Assembly: GCF_012277275.1 (NCBI RefSeq)
Contig: NZ_CP051155.1
Span: 1,612,001-1,676,000 of the forward strand
DNA: 64,000 bases
Source of the DNA: Gephyromycinifex aptenodytis
GTDB lineage: Bacteria; Actinomycetota; Actinomycetes; Actinomycetales; Dermatophilaceae
Direction of reading: 5' to 3'
The notes under the pieces are model-generated. The model was not told where the DNA came from, did not search any database, and saw only the letters and a list, made by a program, of their open reading frames with translations. This document shows positions 52,217-61,414 of this stretch, piece by piece. How positions within the stretch are numbered: the stretch's first letter is position 1; every line of letters starts with the position of its first letter. The position numbers and the translations under genes were made by a program.

Positions 52217-55200
52217 TCACGCCTCGCGAGACGCCCCGTCGCTGGCTAGAAGCGTCTTCAGGCGTGCCGCCTTGCTGTCTAGTTCAGGGTCTCCTCCGCG
52301 CACCGCTGCCAGACGCTGCGCTGCTAGAACCGCCGCGGCGTGATCCTGGGCGGCGATGGCGGCGTGTAGCGCGACCCCGAGGATTTCCTCGGATGGAACG
52401 GTAAGACCTACCGCGTTCGCCACGTCGCCGAGGCGCCACAGGAGGTGTGACGCGCGCTGGGCGTAGCCTTGGGCCAGAAGGAGACGGGCTTCGACCCATG
52501 CCGTGTACGGGTCCTGCACGCGACACCCCTTAAGCACCGAGAGTGTTTGCGCTACTTCGTCAAGCCGTTCAGTCGCGATCTGGAAATCAGCAAGCATTTG
52601 CTGCGCCCAAATCCAGTAGTTCGTGGTGGCGGGCATGGCGGCTGCTATACGGAGGTCCTCCAGCGCCTCCTCTGCCTGGCCAGCCCCCCAACGCGCCCGT
52701 GCGCGGTCGACGAGCGCCGCCAACCTGTCAGCATCCGGCGCCGCGGCATCATCGGCTAGAGCGAGGTCGGTGAGGTGCAGCGAGCGCTCGCTGCTTCTCT
52801 TCAATCGCGCCGGGTCGACCCCGTAATTGGTGATCCGGATCGCGGTCGGCGCAAGATCCTGCGTGGGGGGAAGGGTGCTGCCATCCCGTCTACGGAGCTC
52901 GGCATGCACCGGCCTTGAGTAGTGAACCAGATCGGGCCGATAGAGGCGGGGCGACATCCACTGCTGCCCCGCCCCGACAAGAGTGACGTCTGGTGTCACC
53001 TCGACGCTCAGATATTCACGATTGGCTTCGTCAGCCTTCCGAAGTTCTTCGGCCAACGCTCCAGGGTCCGCCTCGACTGCTTCGTCGGCGTCAACAACCA
53101 ACAGCCACTCTGCGTCAGACATGGCGGCCGCCGCGTTCCGCGCGCGAGAATAATTGTCGTCCCAGTACCCCTCGAATACGTTAGCGCCCAACGATCGCGC
53201 TAACTCGCGCGTCCCATCGGTAGACCCCGTGTCATAGACACACACGTCCCCCAAGAGGGGGCGCAATGATTCGAGGGAGCGCAGCGTACGCTCTAGATTC
53301 TCCTCTTCGTTCTTCACGATCATCGCCACATCCAAAATACCCATTGGCGCCCCGTCACCCCCCGCCGCCTCAGTTGTCTGTACGTCAACCACGGGGTCTT
53401 CCGCGGGCGCCTCCGCATTCGAAGTGCAAGCGAGTGGTATGTCGAGCCCTAGGCAACAATCACGGACAACCTCGAGATTGTGAGCAGCCAACCGCCCTCC
53501 CCTACCGAGGACGTGGCCCACTAGGTGACTTTGTTCTCCCAGATCCAAGCAACGCTGGAATTGCTGGGCGGCCTGAGGCAACAGCTCACGAGCCAGCGAA
53601 GGCTCGCTCGATGTAATATTCAGCAGCACATTTCCGCTAACGAAGTGAAAATCCGGGGAAGCGTCATATTGTTGTGCATACTCGGCCAGAACATCAAGCG
53701 CCTCTGCGTGGAGCCCGAGACTCGTCAACGTGTGAGCGTATTGCACGACAAGGATGTGATGCCAACCCTCATGAGCGACACGCTCACGATTGACTCGCGC
53801 ATATTCATCTACGGCTTCTGCGAGGCGGCCCTGTGTCTCTAGGTTGCGGCCGAGCTGGTAACGAAGGTAGTCGTCTGAGGGGTTCGCGGCTAGCGCGCTT
53901 CGAAGAAGCGCTTCGCGACGTGCGAGCTTGGCCTCTAGCTGTGCAGGTTCGTAGCCGTCGTGTTCGATGGTGACTGGGGCTGGCACAACCTCAAGATCAT
54001 GTGCAGCTAACTCGTGAATTTTTCCTACAAAGCGGACATGGCCTGGGAGGATGCGCGTTATGCGTTCGACCGCTATCTCCGACTCTCCTGCTAACGTGAA
54101 GGCGTTGGAAACATTTACGGTGTAAACCATCTCGGGCGCCACCGCGGCCAGGTTAAGAAGCTCCGCACCGCCCCCCGTAAGAATTTCATCGGCATCGATG
54201 GATACGTGCCAGTCCGCCCCTGCCGCCTCCAGAGCGGCGTTACGCGCAGCGGAGAAGTCGTCGGTCCAGGGAATGTGAATGACGCGTGCACCAGCGGCTT
54301 CAGCTAGTTCCGCAGTGTCGTCGCTCGACCCGGTGTCCGCGACGACCACTTCGTCGACCCAGGGCAGCACGCTACGGACGCACCGTTCGATGCAGCGACT
54401 TTCGTCCCGTGCGATCACTACGGCAGCCGAGCGGAACCGGCGCTGTTGCTTCCGCAGGTAATGGGCAACCCTCGATCCCACCTGGGATGTCCGCTGCAGT
54501 TCGTCAGCTATGGCGTCGATGTGGGTGGTGCCCGTTGATGCGATGACGTCAGCAAGGTCTTGGGGCGAGCGGCGCCCCCAGAGGCGCAGCAGCGGCTTTC
54601 CCTGCCCCGCGATCTCTAGACCCATCGTCATCAGAGCCAGTAACGCGGTCAGCACGTCATGGGGGCTGTTCGCCGCGCCCGCGACCCGGTACCGCAGCCG
54701 CACGACGCAATCACCAGGTAGGGGTGGCGCGCAGCTCGGCTGAGGAACCTCTTGCGTACGCAGCATTGCCAGGGCGGTGTCGACCTCGCCGTTGGCGAGG
54801 TGCCAGTGGATGCGTAACCACGAAGCAGTAGAAGGGTTTGGTCCAGCCTCGAGCACATCCAGGACCGCGCTGGCGCGGTCAAGGTCGCCTTGTCCAATCA
54901 GCAAGTCAACGTACTGTTCCAGGCCCGCAAGAATCCACGCATCCGACGAAGGCGTCATTCGGTGAGCCGTCAGAAGCTGTTCGTACTCATCAACGGCTTG
55001 AGCGACGTCCCCCACGAGGAGACACTCCCGCGCAAAACGCGCGCGGGCTTGATGCTCCGCTGCCCCGGCAGGCGCAGCGCCAAGCTCCCGCGCCAAGCGC
55101 GCCAACCGTCTCGGCGCCTTGCGGGCAGCATCCGGTCGGCGCGGGGCTTGCATGATGGTGAACTCTTCCCGCGACAGGTGGCCGTAGGTGCGTGCGGGCG

Positions 55201-55663
55201 TGAAGGCGGAGTTCGTAAATTCCGACTCAGAGGCGACATACGTCGCTGAGCCTCGACGGAGCAGACGTCCCAGACGGCGCACCTGCCCTTCCGCGTGCGT
55301 CTCTACAGTCAGGATGTCGGCCTCTGCCTTGCGCAGCTTTCCGCACAGCTCCCCGGCATCCCCAGCGGGGGTGTCATCAATGTCGAGAACGAGCACCCAT
55401 TGACCGTGCGCGAGGGTCATCGCCTCGTTCCGTGCGCGCCCGACCTCGTGATCCCAGTAGCCGCGCCGAACCTTGAGCCCCTCGGCTTCCGCTAGCGGCT
55501 GGGCCCGCCCGTCGGTTGTGGCGTCGTAAATGCAAATCTCTTTAATCCGCGGGCCGGCCCACGCGCGCACACAAGCGATGAAGTCCGACGGTGATGCGTC
55601 TTGATCATCGTGAACGAAGGTGACCACGCTGAGCCAGGGCTCAACCATCGGACGGCCACTCAT
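52217..55663 (-). CDS. Large glycosyltransferase with three GT2 domains, probable flagellin glycosyltransferase
   Basis: A 1148-aa cytosolic protein. Three family-2 glycosyltransferase domains are separated by helical, TPR-like regions. GT-A1 (8-170) has the degenerate metal motif LDIDD at 93-97. GT-A2 (412-570) has ADTGSSDDT and IDADE at 489-493. GT-A3 (777-960) has YDTGSTDGT and VDADE at 857-861. Each has the YWD/ARN-type acceptor-side motif (for example YWDDNYSRARNAA). It is coupled (ATGA overlap) to the 169-aa gene upstream, lies immediately upstream of fliC, and is under a motility-type promoter. I infer O-glycosylation of flagellin; a cell-wall target is the alternative. Confidence 0.85.
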   Translation of the reverse strand: MSGRPMVEPWLSVVTFVHDDQDASPSDFIACVRAWAGPRIKEICIYDATTDGRAQPLAEAEGLKVRRGYWDHEVGRARNEAMTLAHGQWVLVLDIDDTPAGDAGELCGKLRKAEADILTVETHAEGQVRRLGRLLRRGSATYVASESEFTNSAFTPARTYGHLSREEFTIMQAPRRPDAARKAPRRLARLARELGAAPAGAAEHQARARFARECLLVGDVAQAVDEYEQLLTAHRMTPSSDAWILAGLEQYVDLLIGQGDLDRASAVLDVLEAGPNPSTASWLRIHWHLANGEVDTALAMLRTQEVPQPSCAPPLPGDCVVRLRYRVAGAANSPHDVLTALLALMTMGLEIAGQGKPLLRLWGRRSPQDLADVIASTGTTHIDAIADELQRTSQVGSRVAHYLRKQQRRFRSAAVVIARDESRCIERCVRSVLPWVDEVVVADTGSSDDTAELAEAAGARVIHIPWTDDFSAARNAALEAAGADWHVSIDADEILTGGGAELLNLAAVAPEMVYTVNVSNAFTLAGESEIAVERITRILPGHVRFVGKIHELAAHDLEVVPAPVTIEHDGYEPAQLEAKLARREALLRSALAANPSDDYLRYQLGRNLETQGRLAEAVDEYARVNRERVAHEGWHHILVVQYAHTLTSLGLHAEALDVLAEYAQQYDASPDFHFVSGNVLLNITSSEPSLARELLPQAAQQFQRCLDLGEQSHLVGHVLGRGGRLAAHNLEVVRDCCLGLDIPLACTSNAEAPAEDPVVDVQTTEAAGGDGAPMGILDVAMIVKNEEENLERTLRSLESLRPLLGDVCVYDTGSTDGTRELARSLGANVFEGYWDDNYSRARNAAAAMSDAEWLLVVDADEAVEADPGALAEELRKADEANREYLSVEVTPDVTLVGAGQQWMSPRLYRPDLVHYSRPVHAELRRRDGSTLPPTQDLAPTAIRITNYGVDPARLKRSSERSLHLTDLALADDAAAPDADRLAALVDRARARWGAGQAEEALEDLRIAAAMPATTNYWIWAQQMLADFQIATERLDEVAQTLSVLKGCRVQDPYTAWVEARLLLAQGYAQRASHLLWRLGDVANAVGLTVPSEEILGVALHAAIAAQDHAAAVLAAQRLAAVRGGDPELDSKAARLKTLLASDGASREA

Positions 55664-56169
55664 GCGACGAAGTTCTGCAGCCGCGTGGCCAGAGCTGCGG
55701 GGTCCCCCTGCCCGGCATCCGCTGGGGCCTGCCCCTCGGCGCCCATACGGCGACTTACATCGAACATGCGCGTGATCACGCCGGCGACTTCACTCAGCAG
55801 AAGCTCTGGGTCAGCCCCGGGCACGACCGCCGCGTCGTACGCCTGAGCGGAAGCCTCTTCAAAAGACTCGACACGCACTCGGCCCACGCCACCGCTCTCC
55901 CGCAAACCCTCCAGCAGCACCTGCACGCAAGCTTCATCCTGTTCGCCCGGCTCGTTGGGCACAGCGAAGCAGAGCTCGACCGGCGCGGCCGAGCCGAACG
56001 CTGCTTGATAGGCCCGCAGGACAGCTAGCGGCCCGGCCGCGCTAGACCAGTCAGTCGCCACGACAAAACGGACAGCGGTCGAAGCTTCACTGTCGTGCTC
56101 GGCATCCACCTGTTCCTTTAGCGTTCGCAAGCGTTCTGCGATGTTGGCGAGCGAGCTCAGATCAGACAC
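55660..56169 (-). CDS. 169-aa protein of unknown function coupled to the GT2 glycosyltransferase
   Basis: A GTG start with GAGGAGAG upstream. After a charged helical N terminus (ANIAERLRTLKEQVDAEHD) comes a single alpha/beta, Rossmann-like unit (VRFVVATDWSSAAGPLAVLRAY, VELCFAVPNEPG, ESFEEASAQAYDAAVVPGAD). This is reminiscent of the small C-terminal halves attached to some TPR glycosyltransferases. I cannot name a family. As first gene of the motility-promoter operon it may bind or deliver the acceptor or sugar donor. Confidence 0.65.
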   Translation of the reverse strand: MSDLSSLANIAERLRTLKEQVDAEHDSEASTAVRFVVATDWSSAAGPLAVLRAYQAAFGSAAPVELCFAVPNEPGEQDEACVQVLLEGLRESGGVGRVRVESFEEASAQAYDAAVVPGADPELLLSEVAGVITRMFDVSRRMGAEGQAPADAGQGDPAALATRLQNFVA

Positions 56170-56207
56170 CGTCTCTCCTCAAGCTTGATTGACCACTTCC
56201 CCTGGGC

Positions 56208-56235
56208 TCATCGGCCCCCTTTAGCGCCACCTGAG
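56208..56235 (-). promoter_or_regulatory. Sigma-28-like promoter for the glycosyltransferase operon
   Basis: The minus strand reads CTCA-N16-GCCGATGA, 39 nt before the GTG of the 169-aa gene. It has the same core and spacing as the sites before cheA, cheX and flhA, which links this operon to the motility regulon. Confidence 0.7.
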
Positions 56236-56840
56236 GCACTCGGCTAGCGGCATGACAACTCAGGAGTGACCCTCAGCTACTGCCAGCACGGCTTTCGGCG
56301 CAGGCAGGGAGAGACGGGCCCCCACGGGTGTAAGCCTCCGGCAAGCGCAAATCACCAGGCTGCTCGGCAGGCAGTTGTCGTTTTCGAAATCCCTCTCCGC
56401 ACCCCTACCGGTGTGGATCCATGGAGGAGCTGTCCAACGGTTGTCTTAAGCAGGCAGCGTCCCTTAGATGCCCGGGCGCCACAGGGCGCTCTATGCGTGC
56501 GGGGTGTTGGCCGCGGCCCACGTCTAGTCATCTACCCAGGGATCCGATGCTTTCGGCGAGTCTGCCCTTGGGTCCGACGCTTCCGCCTTCCAAGCAGACT
56601 ATGGAGGCGTCGTGCGCCCAACTCTGGCCCAGTTCGCCCACTTCACTCAGGAATTGACTCAATTGACCGAAGGGTAATCATCTTGAGCACCCAACGTCGG
56701 CGGCCGCCCCCTGAAGCTCGAAGGCACCCCACCCACCGGCCTAGGCGCACCGTTGAAATACGGTCGCGCAGACTCTAGATTCCGCCAGACTCTTACAAAT
56801 CGGCACGGCAACTCGCTCATGTACGGACAGGATCCTTAAG
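56236..56840. other. Intergenic region before the sugar cluster
   Basis: About 600 bases between the divergent GT operon and the AT-richer plus-strand cluster. No gene is supportable. The only signal noticed is a weaker motility-like site at 56646-56673. The end of the region is where composition shifts to lower GC. Confidence 0.45.
56646..56673 (+). promoter_or_regulatory. Weak sigma-28-like site upstream of the sugar cluster
   Basis: The plus strand reads CTCA-N16-ACCGAAGG, with the right -35 and spacing but an imperfect -10. It lies about 165 nt before the GT-B gene. If functional, the sugar cluster would be co-expressed with flagella. Confidence 0.3.
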
Positions 56841-57971
56841 ATGGATGCCAACGAAAAGCACCATATCCCGCCTGGCGAGCGGAGAATCGATAGCCCATCC
56901 ACGCCGAGCCTCGATATTCTCCACGGAACAATGGAGATTGCCGGACAGATGAACATTATGGCCAGATTCTTGCGCCTGCAGGGACATCGCGGAATGTCGC
57001 TCAATTATTATCCAAGCTACCTCAATTATCCGTCCGACGCCTCACTAGACATACACAACTTAACCTCTGCTATGGCCCATCGGGCAACCAGTGAAATAAC
57101 AGCAACTGCGATGGCGAACTTTTCCATCTTTCATTTTCATTTTGGAAGCACGCTAATGCCGGACCATAAGGATCTCTTGGCACTTCAGGAGAACGATTAT
57201 CCCATGTTTATGCATCACTGGGGAAGTGACGTCCGGCGACGCAGCTTGGCTACTAAAAATAGTCCTGACATTCGTCTAAAACCAACCGACGAAACATTCA
57301 TCTGCCGCCGCCTGCAATTCCTCGGATCCCGCATAAAAACGGCTATCGTTGCCGATGTTGAACTATATAACTATGTGTGTGATTTCTACGAGCAAGTCAT
57401 TTTCCTCCCAGCATTCATTAGCATGGACTCCCACCCCCCGGCCAGCGTTTCAGAATCCGGAGAAAAGCGATCACTGCGCATAGTACATGCACCAACGAAC
57501 CAGCTATACAAGGGCACTGACTACATCATCGAAGCTGTCACCGAGGCGTCAAAGACTTGCCAAATCGAATATATTCAGGTGGAAAATACGAACCACGCGC
57601 AGGCTAGACAAATCTATGCTTCCGCCGACCTTATTATTGATCAGATCCTTTCCGGAGGATATGGGCTGTTCGCCATCGAGGCCATGGCCATGGGAAAGCC
57701 GACCATTTGCTTTGTTAACGACCAGATGAAGAACTTCTACCCTCAGGACCTCCCTCTTATATGCGCCGATCGTCACACTCTGGCGGCCACCTTGAAGGTG
57801 CTATCAAAGAATCCTGAGATGCTCACCGACATAGGCGCAGCCTCTCGCGCGTACGTCATGAAATATCACGCAATAGAGAATACGGGCAGCCGCCTCATTC
57901 GCGCCTATCAAGGAGATCTTACTGCAGAGAGGCAAAAATCTGCGTCCAAAATCCACCCTTGGCTTCTATAG
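56841..57971 (+). CDS. GT-B type glycosyltransferase (family 4-like)
   Basis: A 376-aa protein of two Rossmann-like halves. The C-terminal half has the donor-binding pattern VHAPTNQLYKGTDYIIEA, an EYIQVENTNHAQARQIYASADLIIDQI segment and GGYGLFAIEAMAMGKPTICF with the conserved Glu of GT4 enzymes. The N-terminal half is less typical (FHFHFGSTLMPDHKDL, HHWGSDVRR). AGGATCC precedes the ATG. Codons are much more AT-rich than in the motility genes, suggesting transfer. The acceptor is unknown; co-location with amino-sugar genes suggests it moves that sugar. Confidence 0.78.
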   Translation: MDANEKHHIPPGERRIDSPSTPSLDILHGTMEIAGQMNIMARFLRLQGHRGMSLNYYPSYLNYPSDASLDIHNLTSAMAHRATSEITATAMANFSIFHFHFGSTLMPDHKDLLALQENDYPMFMHHWGSDVRRRSLATKNSPDIRLKPTDETFICRRLQFLGSRIKTAIVADVELYNYVCDFYEQVIFLPAFISMDSHPPASVSESGEKRSLRIVHAPTNQLYKGTDYIIEAVTEASKTCQIEYIQVENTNHAQARQIYASADLIIDQILSGGYGLFAIEAMAMGKPTICFVNDQMKNFYPQDLPLICADRHTLAATLKVLSKNPEMLTDIGAASRAYVMKYHAIENTGSRLIRAYQGDLTAERQKSASKIHPWLL

Positions 57972-58064
57972 TGCAAACCCAGTAGGCGAACGGCCGTTCG
58001 ATGCGACTGCAACAGCTTAGGAAAGCATCTCCGCATAGGAGCCAACCCGTTTATTCGACGAGAG

Positions 58065-58736
58065 ATGAGCATGCTTAGCAAACCCGATCTTGCAATCCTA
58101 GGGGCCGGGGGGACCGGCCGCTATATGCGTGACGTGGCACTACGAACGGGCAGCTACCGCGAGGTTTTCTATCTCGATGACGATACAGAAAAACAATCGT
58201 CAGGTGTCGACGGTGCGCCAACCATGGGCCCACTTGAACACTGGCAAGAGCTTCCGCCAGATACTCAGTTTCTTTCTTCTCTGTACGCACCCGCAGCCAA
58301 CCAGGCGCACTGGAGACGTGTAACGTCCCTCAAAATCCCCGATGACCGCTGGACGTCGGTACTGGACCCGACCGCTGTCATTTCTAAAAATTCCACAATA
58401 GGCGTCGGCTGCTTCATTGGCTCCCATACAACAATTGAGCCGGGCGTATCCTTGGCCAACCACTGCGCCATTGCTCAGAACGTGACAATAGCTCATGATA
58501 CCAAAATCAGTAGTTATAGCTACTGCGCCTTCCAGGTCGCGATAGGAAGTAGAGTCTCGGTCGGCGAATACACCTTTGTCGGCATTGGTGCTCGCATCCG
58601 GGGAGACTTAGAGATCGGGCGAAATTCGCTCATCGGAGTAGGCGCAACCGTTATTAGCGCGGTACCCCCGTCCGCCGTTGTGGTAGGGAACCCAGCCAGG
58701 CCACTTGAAAAGTCGATTAAAGGGCTACGACGATGA
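58065..58736 (+). CDS. NeuD/PglD-type sugar O- or N-acyltransferase
   Basis: A 223-aa left-handed beta-helix acyltransferase. The N-terminal Rossmann-like part begins [17 protein letters not shown], as in NeuD/PglD proteins. The hexapeptide repeats run from about 105 ([20 protein letters not shown]) to the end ([20 protein letters not shown]). PglD-type enzymes acetylate UDP-4-amino-sugars using acetyl-CoA. The aminotransferase two genes downstream would supply such a substrate. It overlaps the next gene by 4 nt. A start at ATG 58071 is possible. Confidence 0.82.
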   Translation: MSMLSKPDLAILGAGGTGRYMRDVALRTGSYREVFYLDDDTEKQSSGVDGAPTMGPLEHWQELPPDTQFLSSLYAPAANQAHWRRVTSLKIPDDRWTSVLDPTAVISKNSTIGVGCFIGSHTTIEPGVSLANHCAIAQNVTIAHDTKISSYSYCAFQVAIGSRVSVGEYTFVGIGARIRGDLEIGRNSLIGVGATVISAVPPSAVVVGNPARPLEKSIKGLRR

Positions 58737-59818
58737 AGGACCAGAGAATGATAGATCTAGAAAACAGGCCTCGCGGTCGACGCATCTTGATGACTGGAGG
58801 GGCAGGCTTCATAGGATCAACCTTGTGCAGAAGTCTAGTGGTCGATAACGAGATCCTTGTATATGACGATCTGCGCAGAAACGCACTCAAACCAGCTGAG
58901 ATCAATCGCCACCCTAGATTGAAAGTGATCCAGGGAGACGTCCTTGACTTGGCTCATCTTACAAAGACGGTGGACTCTTTTCAACCAAGTATGATTCTCC
59001 ACTTGGCCGCAGTAGCCGGGATCGATACGGTCCTTCAGCGCCCCACCGAGACGATGCTGGTCAACATGGTTGGTACAGCTAATGCTCTGTCTGCAGCGCA
59101 GAGTGCAGGAAGCCACCTCGAACGATTTGTCGACTTCTCCACCAGCGAGGTGTTTGGGTCATCGGCCTTCCGAGCAGACGAGCTTCATGACTCTTGTATC
59201 GGAGCGGTGGGAGAGGCCCGTTGGACGTACGCGGTCAGCAAGCTCGCCGGAGAGCACCTGACGCAGGCATTCCATCAGGAGTACGGCCTGCCCACCGTTT
59301 CCGTTCGCCCCTTTAACATTTACGGGCCTGGTCAAGTCGGCGAAGGAGCCATAAAGCAATTCATCAGGAAGGCTTTACAGGGGGAAGACATAATCATCCA
59401 CGGTGACGGCAATCAGATACGCGCCTGGTGCTATATAGAGGACTTCATCAGGGGATTGCTGCTGTGCCTCAGTCGTCCTGAAGCCATAGGCCAATCCTTC
59501 AATATTGGTAACGCTCGCGCCGTCATAACGGTATTAGGGCTGGCGCAAACAGTCGTTCGCGTACTGGGCAGCCCTTCTGCAATACGCTTCGAAGAACGAG
59601 AACGAGCAGATATCGAACTTCGAGTCCCCAGCGTAAAGAAAGCACGTGACCTATTGGGATTCGAGGCGGAGGTGGATCTGGAGGATGGAATTCGTAGGAC
59701 GGCTCAGAGTGCCGCTTCTTCAACATTAATGCAAGAAAGCATCGCTAACGCACAGAGCGCTGCAGCAAGGGCCGCCATAAGGCGAGCCGCGACCCCTGCG
59801 AGTGTGACCGATGCATGA
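58733..59818 (+). CDS. NDP-sugar epimerase/dehydratase (extended SDR family)
   Basis: A 361-aa NAD(P)-dependent enzyme with the glycine motif GGAGFIGS (22-29), a Ser/Thr in DFSTSEVFG, the catalytic YAVSK and [10 protein letters not shown] further on. It resembles nucleotide-sugar 4-epimerases and 4,6-dehydratases. With the aminotransferase and acyltransferase beside it, formation of a keto-sugar intermediate is likely. Exact substrate (UDP- or dTDP-sugar) cannot be told. The C-terminal tail is Ala-rich. AT-rich codons suggest transfer with the neighbours. Confidence 0.85.
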   Translation: MKDQRMIDLENRPRGRRILMTGGAGFIGSTLCRSLVVDNEILVYDDLRRNALKPAEINRHPRLKVIQGDVLDLAHLTKTVDSFQPSMILHLAAVAGIDTVLQRPTETMLVNMVGTANALSAAQSAGSHLERFVDFSTSEVFGSSAFRADELHDSCIGAVGEARWTYAVSKLAGEHLTQAFHQEYGLPTVSVRPFNIYGPGQVGEGAIKQFIRKALQGEDIIIHGDGNQIRAWCYIEDFIRGLLLCLSRPEAIGQSFNIGNARAVITVLGLAQTVVRVLGSPSAIRFEERERADIELRVPSVKKARDLLGFEAEVDLEDGIRRTAQSAASSTLMQESIANAQSAAARAAIRRAATPASVTDA

Positions 59819-59825
59819 GGGAAAT

Positions 59826-60950
59826 ATGATCCCTCTCATGCGTCCCTCGATAGGTGCCGAGGAGAGCGATGCGGTCCGGGGGGTCTTAATGTCAGGGTGG
59901 CTGGTTCAGGGAGAGGTTGTTGCGGAATTCGAACACAAACTCGCCCGAGAAACTGGGTCCAGGTATGCGGTGGCAGTTTCGTCGGGCACAGCCGCACTCC
60001 ATGCCGCCTTTGTAGCTGCGGGCCTGCGCCCAGGTGACGCGGTATTTATCCCGAGCTTCGCCTGGCCATCTGCAGCGAACGTGGTAGTAAGCATGGGGGG
60101 GCATGTCGTCTTCGTAGATTCGTCGCTAACGACTTACAATATCGACACTGTTGACCTCGAGGAAAAGATCGAGAAATGTCACCGTGACGGACGCTACCGG
60201 CCAAGACTGATTGTTCCTGTGCATCAGTTTGGACTGATGGCTAACATGGGTACCGTCGATGAAATTGCCTCGCGGTATGGACTCAGTGTTGTGGCGGACG
60301 GCGCGTGCGCTCTAGGTTCCAGGTCGAACGGACGCACCCTCTCGCAAGGAGTATCCTCCTGTACGCTTAGCTTCCATCCGCGGAAATCGATCACCACGGG
60401 TGAGGGTGGTGCCATCCTCACAGAGCACCGCCACGTTGCAGAAGCATGCCGAGCTTTTAGAAACCACGGGCAGACATCGAGCGGAAATCAACGACACTTT
60501 GTCACGACTGGTCTTAATTACCGCCTGAGCGAGGTAGCAGCGGCGATCGGACTTGTTCAGCTCGATAAGTTTTCACACATACTCGATCTCCGCAGGAGGG
60601 TTGCGAAAAGGTACTGCGAGGCGCTGCATGGCTTGCCGTCACTCACAGTCCCTTTTTACGATTCTGGACATACGTTCCAAACGTTTATGGTGCTTCCCGC
60701 CTCCATGGAAGGGGCTAGGTGGGTTACAACTCTGCGCCAAAAAGGCATAGGCGCCGCCCTCGCATCGATTGCAGGGCACGAGCAGGTGGTCTATCGAAAG
60801 TCTTTCGGATACCGCGCTGACGACCTGCCTCGGGCCAGCCGCTTGGGCAGGGACGGAATTGCTCTCCCTCTATCTTGGAATTCGACTACGGAGGAGATCC
60901 AAACTGTTGTCTCTGCCTGTTTTGAGTTGGCCAGAGATTCAAGCTCCTGA
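59826..60950 (+). CDS. DegT/DnrJ/EryC1/StrS-family sugar aminotransferase
   Basis: A 374-aa PLP enzyme starting MIPLMRPSIGAEE; ATG 59826 has AGGGAAAT at good spacing and the longer version overlaps the upstream stop. Typical features are VSSGTAALHAAFVAAGL, PSFAWPSAANVV, DGACALG and the PLP lysine in FHPRKSITTGEGGAI. LNYRLSEVAAAIGLVQL follows. It would aminate a keto-sugar to an amino-sugar, which the NeuD-like protein could then acylate. It is the last gene of the AT-richer cluster. Confidence 0.9.
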   Translation: MIPLMRPSIGAEESDAVRGVLMSGWLVQGEVVAEFEHKLARETGSRYAVAVSSGTAALHAAFVAAGLRPGDAVFIPSFAWPSAANVVVSMGGHVVFVDSSLTTYNIDTVDLEEKIEKCHRDGRYRPRLIVPVHQFGLMANMGTVDEIASRYGLSVVADGACALGSRSNGRTLSQGVSSCTLSFHPRKSITTGEGGAILTEHRHVAEACRAFRNHGQTSSGNQRHFVTTGLNYRLSEVAAAIGLVQLDKFSHILDLRRRVAKRYCEALHGLPSLTVPFYDSGHTFQTFMVLPASMEGARWVTTLRQKGIGAALASIAGHEQVVYRKSFGYRADDLPRASRLGRDGIALPLSWNSTTEEIQTVVSACFELARDSSS

Positions 60951-61414
60951 TCTTCTCATTGCGCCCTCGTGTAAATAAATACCTTAGTGAAGTCGACAAC
61001 TAGTCGCATGTGCCCGACGGTTCTACCAACTAACGGGACCTTGGACGTCAATGTGTGCCCGTCGGCTTCATAGCGATCAGATCGTTCTCGGGATCGCACA
61101 TCGCGGTCAGGGTTACGAACCCGCCACGCCGTGGCGCCACACTGCCGCCAGGTTCTCCTCTGAGCTGGCAGCGAGCGCTACCCGCGCCCGTCCGGCAGCG
61201 TCTGCGCTGGACGTCTCGTGAACGTCGGACCCGAATACTCCCTTAGCGCAACCACGCCCGGGCCGTTATCTAATCGTGACTTCAGGTCGCCTGTCCGGGG
61301 CCGTATTGGGGCCGTTTGGTCAGGCAAGAGTCCATGCCCAACCCTCCTGAGTGCCCGGACCGCCAGTGCAGCACAGCTATCACGGACGATCTCCCAGACG
61401 AGAAGGAACTCACC
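60951..61414. other. No gene recognised (about 0.46 kb)
   Basis: GC content returns to the high level of the flanks within this stretch. No frame with RBS and domain is visible. A pair of GGGGCCGT direct repeats lies near 61290-61310. A promoter for the exported protein at 61415 should be here, but I see no clear one. Confidence 0.4.
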
